A DNA stretch of 5,547 bases, from the NCBI GenBank assembly GCA_003485825.1, contig DNHN01000236.1, positions 1 through 5,547 of the forward strand, in the 5' to 3' direction. Below the pieces are notes generated by a model. It saw only the letters and a program-made list of their open reading frames with translations, was not told where the DNA came from and made no database searches. The number at the start of each line of letters is the position of its first letter. Position 1 is the first letter of the stretch. This stretch comes from Bacteroidota bacterium (GTDB lineage: Bacteria; Bacteroidota; Bacteroidia; NS11-12g; UBA9320). Positions 1-5,309 of this stretch are shown here, piece by piece. Position numbers and translations under genes: made by a program.

Positions 1-1
1 T

Positions 2-961
2 ATAAATAAAGTAAAAATTTTTGCGGGCTCCGGCTCTACTAATTTAGCTGAAAAAATAGCTAAATCCTACGGAAAAAATCTCGGTACAGTAACGCTAAAC
101 ACCTTCAGCGATGGAGAGTTTCAGCCGTGTATAGATGAAACTGTGCGTGGATGTGATGTATTCATTATCCAAAGTACTATGCCACCAGCAGACCATCTTA
201 TGGAGCTGCTTATGCTCATAGACGCTGCTAAACGTGCCTCTGCGCATAAAGTAGTAGCGGTTATTCCATACTTCGGTCTTGCTAGACAAGATAGAAAAGA
301 TAAGCCACGTGTTCCTATAAGCTCCAAAATGGTAGCTAACATACTCACCGCTGCAGGGGCAGATAGAGTAATGACTATGGATCTACACGCTCCGCAAATT
401 CAAGGATTTTTTGACATCCCTGTGGACCACCTAGACTCTACAGTTATATTCATACCTTACATACAAAGCCTTCCTAAAGAAAACCTGTTACTCGCCGCTC
501 CAGATGTAGGTGCTACTAAAAGAGTACGGGAATTTGCTAAGTATCTAGGTGTAGAGATGGTAATTTGTGATAAAGCACGTAAACGTGCCAACGAAATAGC
601 CTCTATGACCGTGATCGGCGATGTAGAAGGTAAAGATGTAGTCCTTATAGATGACATCTGTGATACGGCCAATACACTGTGTAAAGCTGCAGCTCTAATT
701 AAAGAGCAAGGAGCTAAGTCCGTGAGAGCTGTCTGTACACATCCTGTGCTCAGTGGAAAAGCATACGAAAACTTAGAGAACTCAGTGTTGGAAGAAATCA
801 TACTGTGTGATACTATTCCATTGGTGCCAGGAAACTACTCCAAAATAAAAGTATTGAGCGTAGATCGCTTATTTGCTAATGCTATCAGAAACGTAAGTGA
901 GTTTGGGTCTATTAGCTCATTATTCAACATATCTGATACATTTCAACAAGAATTAATATAA
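2..961 (+). CDS. prs: Ribose-phosphate pyrophosphokinase (PRPP synthetase), 5' end cut off
   Basis: Makes phosphoribosyl pyrophosphate from ribose 5-phosphate and ATP in the cytoplasm, the precursor for purines, pyrimidines, His, Trp and NAD. The frame is open from the window edge and shows 319 residues, close to full family length. No start codon is visible, so the true start lies just upstream, with probably only a few residues missing. The GTG at 143 is internal because the conserved N-terminal part (VKIFAG, FSDGEFQP) precedes it. Visible landmarks, in partial numbering: ATP-site RQD at 95-97 followed by RKDKPR, the LHAPQIQGFF segment with H129, the KAR loop at 191-193, and the PRPP-binding loop at 217-226. 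That loop reads DDICDTANTL, where the textbook form is DDxxDTGGT. The C-terminal SISSLF is as I know it from Bacteroidota homologues. It is followed 25 bases later by rplY, probably in one transcript. Identification is secure. Confidence 0.97.
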   Translation: MNKVKIFAGSGSTNLAEKIAKSYGKNLGTVTLNTFSDGEFQPCIDETVRGCDVFIIQSTMPPADHLMELLMLIDAAKRASAHKVVAVIPYFGLARQDRKDKPRVPISSKMVANILTAAGADRVMTMDLHAPQIQGFFDIPVDHLDSTVIFIPYIQSLPKENLLLAAPDVGATKRVREFAKYLGVEMVICDKARKRANEIASMTVIGDVEGKDVVLIDDICDTANTLCKAAALIKEQGAKSVRAVCTHPVLSGKAYENLENSVLEEIILCDTIPLVPGNYSKIKVLSVDRLFANAIRNVSEFGSISSLFNISDTFQQELI

Positions 962-986
962 CAAAGAATTTAATAGTAAGAAAACA

Positions 987-1598
987 ATGAAAGTAATCGC
1001 ATTAAAAGGTGACGTAAGAGAGGGACTAGGTAAGTCTGCCACCAAAAAAGTAAGAAGTGAAGGTAAAGTACCTTGCGTAATTTATGGTAAAGGTGAAAAT
1101 CACCATTTTTCTGTATACCAAGCAGATTTTAAGAATTTAATATATACGCCAAACACTTACTTAGTACAAGTGACTGTAGGAGATACGGTAAAATTAGCTA
1201 AGGTTCAAGAACTTCAGTACCATCCAGTATCTGAAGATATATTACACGCAGATTTTTATGAAGTAGACGCAGCTACTCCAATATCTATAGCTGTTCCAGT
1301 TAAAGTAGTAGGAAACTCTCCAGGTGTAATAGCGGGTGGTAAACTTCAGCTTAAAATCAAAAAACTAAATGTTTTAGGCTTAATTAGTGATTTACCAGAA
1401 TTTATAGAGGTAAACATAGATACGTTAGAAATAGGAAAAAGTGTGAAAGTAGGAGAAATTAGTGTAGACAAACTTACACTTCTTGATTCTGCCAATAACT
1501 CTATCGTATCTTGTATAGTGACTAGAGCTGCTAAGAGCGCTGGTACTGCATCAGTTGAAGAAGAAGAGGAAGAAGCAACTGAAGACGCTGCAGAGTAA
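987..1598 (+). CDS. rplY: 50S ribosomal protein L25 / general stress protein Ctc (long form)
   Basis: Binds 5S rRNA in the central protuberance of the large ribosomal subunit. The 203-residue product is the long TL5/Ctc type. An N-terminal L25 RNA-binding domain (about 1-92) carries the signature R23-x-x-G26...P29-x-V-x-Y33-G34. A second beta-rich TL5 domain (about 95-182) follows. The last 15 or so residues form an acidic Glu-rich tail, which is usual in this family. The start is the ATG at 987, preceded by the A-rich AGAAAACA and no clear Shine-Dalgarno sequence. It lies 25 bases after prs, matching the common prs-rplY pairing. The pth gene that often follows this pair elsewhere is absent here; a terminator comes instead. 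Confidence 0.96.
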   Translation: MKVIALKGDVREGLGKSATKKVRSEGKVPCVIYGKGENHHFSVYQADFKNLIYTPNTYLVQVTVGDTVKLAKVQELQYHPVSEDILHADFYEVDAATPISIAVPVKVVGNSPGVIAGGKLQLKIKKLNVLGLISDLPEFIEVNIDTLEIGKSVKVGEISVDKLTLLDSANNSIVSCIVTRAAKSAGTASVEEEEEEATEDAAE

Positions 1599-1628
1599 TT
1601 CAATTCTTCACAATCCAATAGTATATCT

Positions 1629-1661
1629 AAAAACCTTTTCGCAGTGCGAAAAGGTTTTTTT
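1629..1661. terminator. Bidirectional intrinsic terminator between convergent genes
   Basis: A perfect 14-bp stem (1629-1642 pairing with 1646-1659) with a 3-base AGT loop. On the plus strand the 3' arm ends in a run of seven T (1655-1661), ending the prs-rplY transcript 30 bases after the rplY stop. On the minus strand the arm ends in five T (complement of 1629-1633), so the same hairpin can end the convergent gene, whose stop codon lies at 1663-1665, immediately beside it. Clear from base pairing; use in both directions is inferred. Confidence 0.93.
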
Positions 1662-1662
1662 G

Positions 1663-2646
1663 TTAAATAGACTTCTTAATCACTGTCTCCATGTCCTCGA
1701 AATCAAAGTCCAAAGTCTTTTCAACTTTTGTATTGTCAAAATGATTCACAGCGACACTTGCTTTTACGGTCTCTTTGCTCAGCATACCGCCAAATCCTAA
1801 AAACTCCTTAAAAGCCATAAGATAATACACCGTTTTGTAGAGCAATCCTTTTATCTCTATAGTTGGTTTTTTAGTACCCATCACAGCTGTCATCATATCC
1901 GTAATTTCTTTGAAACTCTTATTTTCACTGACGACTATAAACCGCTCTCCCATACTATCTGAGGTACATAATTTAATTGCAATACGAGCGACATCCTCTA
2001 CCCCTACCCATCCTGTTATTCCGTTGCTGTAAAATGGAAACCCATCCTGTGCGTTCCCAAAAAGCGTATTGCTTCCCTTGGTCCAATCGCCATAGCCAAG
2101 TATTATCCCCGGATTAATAATCACAGCAACTAATCCCTCTTCAGACCCACGCCATACTTCTAGCTCTCCCAGCTGCTTAGAGTAGCCGTAGTTACTGTGA
2201 GCCAATTCATCATCCCACTCTGCACTCTCTTTTATTACATCTTCTTTCCCACTCTTAGCTATTGCAGCTATACTGCTGCAATACAATAGTTTTTTTACTC
2301 CTGCGTCCTTAGCCACATTGACCACATTCGCTGTGTATTGCTGATTTACCTCCAGCAGTCTGTTCAGATCCTTTTTGAGATAGGAAATCATACCTGCAAG
2401 ATGCATAACGTAATCGGCTCCGTTAAAAACAAAGTCCAACCCTTCTGTGTCGTATAAGACACATTCATACCAAGTTAACTTGCCGTAACTTTCTGGTGTC
2501 AGCTCATAATAAGCCTTCACCTTATCAAACTCAACTAACGAAGCATTTGGTCTCGTAATAGCGCGCACCGTATGCCCTTGCTTTAGTAAATGATGTATAA
2601 TATGTACACCTAAAAATCCATTGGCTCCAGTTATGGCAAAAATCAC
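1663..2646 (-). CDS. NAD(P)-dependent epimerase/dehydratase-like protein (extended SDR)
   Basis: A 327-residue extended short-chain dehydrogenase/reductase with an N-terminal Rossmann fold. It shows the nucleotide-binding TGANGFLG (G7-x-x-G10-x-x-G13), the HLAG strand at 82-85, the catalytic Ser region CSS (123-125), the active-site Tyr153-x-x-x-Lys157, and NPG at 178-180 after the next strand. An Arg at 32, just after the second strand, might favour NADP. The C-terminal third, which sets substrate choice, gives no clear substrate; sugar-nucleotide epimerase, dihydroflavonol-reductase-like or sterol-dehydrogenase-like roles are all possible. The start is GTG at 2646: an in-frame TAA lies only four codons upstream with no ATG between, and a purine-rich GGGAAG stands about 6 bases before. 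It is cytoplasmic, transcribed alone and divergently from the 2687 gene across a 40-base gap. No clear promoter of its own was seen. Confidence 0.9.
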   Translation of the reverse strand: MIFAITGANGFLGVHIIHHLLKQGHTVRAITRPNASLVEFDKVKAYYELTPESYGKLTWYECVLYDTEGLDFVFNGADYVMHLAGMISYLKKDLNRLLEVNQQYTANVVNVAKDAGVKKLLYCSSIAAIAKSGKEDVIKESAEWDDELAHSNYGYSKQLGELEVWRGSEEGLVAVIINPGIILGYGDWTKGSNTLFGNAQDGFPFYSNGITGWVGVEDVARIAIKLCTSDSMGERFIVVSENKSFKEITDMMTAVMGTKKPTIEIKGLLYKTVYYLMAFKEFLGFGGMLSKETVKASVAVNHFDNTKVEKTLDFDFEDMETVIKKSI

Positions 2647-2659
2647 GTTATGCTTCCCT

Positions 2660-2667
2660 TATTTTTG
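2660..2667 (+). promoter_or_regulatory. Candidate Bacteroidota -7 promoter element (TATTTTTG)
   Basis: TATTTTTG matches the Bacteroidota housekeeping -7 consensus TAnnTTTG exactly. It stands 19 bases before the ATG at 2687, in the short divergent spacer, and would give a leader of roughly 15 bases. No convincing TTTG -33 partner is seen at the expected distance, so this is only a candidate. Confidence 0.45.
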
Positions 2668-2686
2668 TGAGCTACGAATATATTTA

Positions 2687-3793
2687 ATGTTACAAGAATA
2701 CTTCACGCCAGTTCGCTTATCTCAGGAATATGCTGCTTACCAAGTCGGGAGCAATGTACAAATGCATAAGAATACATTTCCAAAACTTGAAGCAGGCAAC
2801 ATAGCACTAATCACAGTAGTCGATGAGGGTGGCCAATTTGACTCCCTGCGTGCTGCTTTATACTCCCTTGTAAGTCATGCAGGCCTTTCTAATAAGCTAG
2901 TAGATTTGGGTGATATCATCACGGGAGAAACTCCTGCAGATACGAATGCTGCTATAGAGTACGTGTCCAGAACACTTAAAGCCAAAAAAATCACCACCAT
3001 ACTGCTGGGTGCAGATGCAAACCAAGGAGAAGCAATGTATAAAGGCACAGAATCAGAAGCCGAAGAGGCGCAAGTAGAAGTAACGCTTATTTCCTCCCAT
3101 CTACCCCTTTTAGAATATGAGCTACTCAATAGAATTTGTAATATCGAGCCGAACTACTTAGGTCAGTTAAATGCTATTGGATTTCAAGCGCACTATATTC
3201 CGCCAAAGGCAATGGACATATTAGAAAATCTAAACTTTGGTCACCAAAGACTTGGTCAATTAAAAAGTAGATTAGAAGATGGCGAACTGTACCTTCGAAA
3301 TTCTGACCTAGTCCTTTTTGACCTCAATGCTCTCAAGTATGCTGAGGCTCCAGCTCAAAAGACAATTCAGCCTAATGGATTAACCAGTGACGAGGCATGC
3401 CAATTAGCAAGATACAGCGGGATGAGTGATGTCAATACAGCATTTGGCATTTTTGGGTTTTCGTATGCTAAAAATCAATCTTCGCTCACCTCGGAACTCA
3501 TAGCACAGATGGTGTGGTACTATATAGATGGAGTACTTAATCGAGTGGATGACACACCTACTTCTCATAATGAGTTTGTAAAATATCGCTGTGATTTTTC
3601 TGCAAACGAAGATGCACCAATGCTTTTTCTAAAGAGTAAACGAACTTCGCGATGGTGGATGCAAGTAGAGCACCCTGGATATCCAGAAAATGAAGGGCTA
3701 CGCCTCACCATGCCTTGCTCCTATGAAGACTATATGGAAGCAGCCAACGGAGAAACACCTGCACGGTATTATCAAGCTCTGAAAAGAGTATAA
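2687..3793 (+). CDS. Arginase-fold 'formimidoylglutamase'-like protein with degenerate metal site
   Basis: A 368-residue protein of the ureohydrolase (arginase/agmatinase/formiminoglutamase) superfamily, recognised from the overall pattern shared with Bacteroidota proteins annotated as formimidoylglutamase: HTK-like HKNTFPKL near 27-34, LVDLGDI at 71-77, a GGDH-like strand, NAIGFQ, NSDLVLFDL, and LIAQMVWYYIDG near 281-292. The residues that hold the two Mn ions are mostly missing. The GGDH motif reads GADA (108-111), DAHxD reads SSHLP (136-140), and DxDxxDP reads DLNALKY (from 212). Hydrolase activity is therefore doubtful, and its real role is unknown to me. The chosen start is the ATG at 2687. 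An in-frame ATG at 2621 would put 22 unlike residues in front and overlap the divergent gene's start. The lipoprotein gene follows 37 bases later with no terminator between. The family call is good; function is uncertain. Confidence 0.82.
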   Translation: MLQEYFTPVRLSQEYAAYQVGSNVQMHKNTFPKLEAGNIALITVVDEGGQFDSLRAALYSLVSHAGLSNKLVDLGDIITGETPADTNAAIEYVSRTLKAKKITTILLGADANQGEAMYKGTESEAEEAQVEVTLISSHLPLLEYELLNRICNIEPNYLGQLNAIGFQAHYIPPKAMDILENLNFGHQRLGQLKSRLEDGELYLRNSDLVLFDLNALKYAEAPAQKTIQPNGLTSDEACQLARYSGMSDVNTAFGIFGFSYAKNQSSLTSELIAQMVWYYIDGVLNRVDDTPTSHNEFVKYRCDFSANEDAPMLFLKSKRTSRWWMQVEHPGYPENEGLRLTMPCSYEDYMEAANGETPARYYQALKRV

Positions 3794-3830
3794 TATCTTA
3801 CAGCACTTTACGTTAATTAATAGATACGAT

Positions 3831-3956
3831 ATGCCTGCAAAACAAAAGTCCATACTTCTACTCTTACTCTTTCTGATTAGTATAGCCGCTAGCGCATGCT
3901 CTCAAAAAACCTGTAGTAAAAAAAAGAAGACCAAAGTAGAAATGGGCTGGATGTAG
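3831..3956 (+). CDS. Small lysine-rich lipoprotein, 41 residues
   Basis: A short gene with a clear lipoprotein signal. It has basic residues (K4, K6), a hydrophobic core of mainly Leu/Ile (8-18), and AASAC ending at Cys23, giving a plausible lipobox. The mature peptide would be only 19 residues: a second Cys at 28, four Lys at 30-33, and the ending EMGWM. After lipid attachment it would sit in the cell envelope as a very short basic tag. The start is the ATG at 3831, with no strong ribosome-binding site. It lies 37 bases after the arginase-like gene, so the two may be co-transcribed. An eight-A tract (3918-3925) inside it includes the slippery heptamer A AAA AAG in the reading frame. I recall similar tiny lipoproteins in Bacteroidota but cannot name a family or function. 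It could be spurious, but the intact signal sequence argues for a real gene. Confidence 0.6.
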   Translation: MPAKQKSILLLLLFLISIAASACSQKTCSKKKKTKVEMGWM

Positions 3957-3996
3957 TCACCATTTTCTTACCTATCTCAAAAGAAGACTACGCAGC

Positions 3997-4022
3997 GGAA
4001 TCAAACACACCCTTTCTCTGTC
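3997..4022 (+). promoter_or_regulatory. Candidate ECF-sigma promoter (GGAAT-N18-GTC) before the sigma gene
   Basis: GGAAT at 3997-4001 and GTC at 4020-4022 are separated by 18 bases, ending 18 bases before the sigma factor ATG at 4041. GGAA-type -35 and GTC/GTT -10 elements with this spacing are known from ECF sigma factors (Streptomyces SigR: GGAAT-N18-GTT). The identical pair occurs once more, before the gene at 5310. Autoregulation of the sigma operon is inferred. Confidence 0.5.
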
Positions 4023-4040
4023 TAATTCATGTAAACGCGT

Positions 4041-4592
4041 ATGCTTTCTGTACATCAAAGTGATTTTCAACTTATAGATCTTGCCATTAATGGTGACGAT
4101 AGGGCTTTTCAGCACATAGTAGAAAGACACCAGCGATTAGTAGCAACAGCAAGCATGAACATGGTTGGGGATATGGACATAGCACAAGAAATAGGTCAGC
4201 AAACCTTCATTCGCTTTTATAAGGCGATGCATTCTTTTAAAAAAGAAGCAAAGCTCAGCACATACTTAACTCGTATCGCCATTAACTTAAGTCTAAATCA
4301 CCTGAAAAGAAAACAAACTTTTGCTCAAAGGTCTCTAGACCTGAGCAAGGCGATTAATGTTAAAGCAGATTCAGATACATTGGACAATAAACAAGTAGTG
4401 CATATGGCACTTCAGATGCTGGACCACAAACACCGCTCAGTAGTTGTCCTTAGAATGATTCAAGGCTATAGTACTGATGAGACTGCAGATATCTTAGAGA
4501 TACCAAAAGGAACCGTATTATCCCGACTAAAAAGAGGATTAGAGAAACTAAAGAAACACTTAAAAGAAGATTTAAAATATGAACTATCTTGA
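4041..4592 (+). CDS. RNA polymerase sigma factor, ECF (sigma-70 group IV) family
   Basis: A 183-residue sigma factor that directs RNA polymerase to a specific set of promoters. Region 2 spans about residues 20-92. It includes DIAQEIGQQTFIRFY at 46-60 (core-polymerase contact) and STYLTRIAINLSLNHLKRK at 73-91 (-10 recognition and melting). A variable linker (about 93-112) leads to region 4 (about 113-175), with the helix-turn-helix around GYSTDETADILEIPKGTVLSRLKR at 142-165 for -35 contact. No extra C-terminal domain is present. The start is fixed: an in-frame TAA stands at 4032-4034, and the ATG at 4041 is the first start after it. The gene overlaps the next one by 14 bases, indicating translational coupling with a small membrane protein, the typical place for an anti-sigma factor. 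A GGAAT-N18-GTC element just upstream suggests autoregulation. Confidence 0.95.
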   Translation: MLSVHQSDFQLIDLAINGDDRAFQHIVERHQRLVATASMNMVGDMDIAQEIGQQTFIRFYKAMHSFKKEAKLSTYLTRIAINLSLNHLKRKQTFAQRSLDLSKAINVKADSDTLDNKQVVHMALQMLDHKHRSVVVLRMIQGYSTDETADILEIPKGTVLSRLKRGLEKLKKHLKEDLKYELS

Positions 4593-4836
4593 CCAACTAT
4601 TAAGAAAACAGCAGTATGATTTCGGCAGTGACTTTAGCAGTAGAGTCTTGAATGCCACTACAGCTATTAAGGACCGTTCGCCCAGTGTCCACTGGTTCCT
4701 CTTGGGAGCTGCCGCCACCATAGGACTATGTGCTCTTTCTATCTATATCTTAGAAGGACACCTCAGTATAGACACTTTCCTAGGCACTGATGGTCTATAT
4801 AATGATACACTAATAGACTACCTAAACATTCAATAA
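4579..4836 (+). CDS. Small single-pass membrane protein, candidate anti-sigma factor
   Basis: An 85-residue protein with a polar N-terminal part (1-36), one strong membrane segment (about 37-58), and a short acidic, Asp-rich tail (59-85, including D65, D71, D76, D80). If the N-terminus is cytoplasmic, as its basic residues R9, K10, K31 and R33 suggest, about 35 residues could clasp the sigma factor. There is no zinc-binding HxxxCxxC motif, so it is not a ZAS-type anti-sigma factor. The size and layout recall CnrY, the short single-pass anti-sigma of the CnrYXH system. I see no sequence identity that proves homology. It overlaps the sigma gene by 14 bases and is followed one base later by the sensor-like gene. 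Gene reality is well supported by operon structure; the role is inferred from position. Confidence 0.7.
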   Translation: MNYLDQLLRKQQYDFGSDFSSRVLNATTAIKDRSPSVHWFLLGAAATIGLCALSIYILEGHLSIDTFLGTDGLYNDTLIDYLNIQ

Positions 4837-4837
4837 T

Positions 4838-5212
4838 ATGAGGATTTCAAAAACTATTTTAATCGTAGTGTCTATGCTTATCACAGGTTTCACTATCGGA
4901 TTTTTTACGGCTGGGAGAATGGCTCGAATGCGCATCGATAAGCACAGGAATATGATGCAAAATATATCGTTAGAAAAACAATTTATCGCTGAAAAAATTG
5001 ACCTAAGCAAATCGCAAGAAGCAGAAGTTTTCCCTATACTAGACTCTATGCTCACCCTACAAAAAGCCATCAGACAAGAGCACCATAACGAGATGAAGAA
5101 TAAGCGAAAAATAATGTTTGAATCCATAAGACCTCATTTGACTCCAGACCAACTAAAAAATCTTAGGCAGTTTACACGAAAACAACGACCACCTCAACCT
5201 CCAGTCCACTAG
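4838..5212 (+). CDS. Membrane-anchored Spy/CpxP/CnrX-like periplasmic protein
   Basis: A 124-residue protein with an N-terminal membrane anchor (about 6-26, after R2 and K5, with no obvious cleavage site) and a helical, highly charged periplasmic part. Two short segments mark the Spy/CpxP/heavy-metal-resistance fold: IDLSKSQEAEVFPIL at 54-68, and LTPDQLKNL at 101-109, which carries the LTxxQ motif. Potential metal ligands cluster as H36-x3-M40 and H82-x3-M86, with further His at 83 and 100. Pro/Gln-rich residues end the chain. Related proteins either bind misfolded envelope proteins and restrain a signalling system (CpxP), or sense Ni/Co and restrain an ECF sigma through a membrane anti-sigma (CnrX). 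Its place one base after the candidate anti-sigma favours the sensor role. No cysteines are present. Confidence 0.75.
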   Translation: MRISKTILIVVSMLITGFTIGFFTAGRMARMRIDKHRNMMQNISLEKQFIAEKIDLSKSQEAEVFPILDSMLTLQKAIRQEHHNEMKNKRKIMFESIRPHLTPDQLKNLRQFTRKQRPPQPPVH

Positions 5213-5263
5213 ATCACTTTGTCATTAATATTTACCTATACGACGATAGACTCTAAACTACTT

Positions 5264-5289
5264 GGAATGAGAATTGAGTTAGCTAGGTC
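5264..5289 (+). promoter_or_regulatory. Candidate ECF-sigma promoter (GGAAT-N18-GTC) before the LTxxQ gene
   Basis: GGAAT at 5264-5268 and GTC at 5287-5289, again with exactly 18 bases between, end 20 bases before the ATG at 5310. This is the only other copy I found of the element before the sigma gene. It lies in the 97-base gap after the sigma operon, which shows no terminator hairpin, so the 5310 gene could be read both from this site and by read-through. Confidence 0.5.
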
Positions 5290-5309
5290 AAAGTAAAAAC
5301 AATATAATT

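Noticed and set aside
143..961. GTG at 143 as the start of PRPP synthetase
   Set aside because: The frame is open to the window edge, and the upstream codons encode the conserved PRPP synthetase N-terminus, so the gene is longer and partial.
1555..1800. Plus-strand ORF beginning MKKKRKKQ after rplY
   Set aside because: It is an out-of-frame reading of the Glu-rich rplY tail that runs through the terminator and over the minus-strand gene.
2621..2686. ATG at 2621 as the start of the arginase-like gene
   Set aside because: It would add 22 residues unlike the family and overlap the divergent gene's start; ATG 2687 fits the family N-terminus and the -7 element at 2660.
2647..2720. Minus-strand promoter TATATTCG for the SDR gene
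   Set aside because: It has one mismatch to TAnnTTTG and no properly spaced -33 element, so it is too weak to list.
2725..2746. GGAAT...GTC inside the arginase-like gene
   Set aside because: The spacing is 14 bases, not 18, and it lies within coding sequence.
4947..4971. GGAAT-N17-GTT inside the sensor-like gene
   Set aside because: It lies within coding sequence, with different spacing and -10 bases; probably chance.
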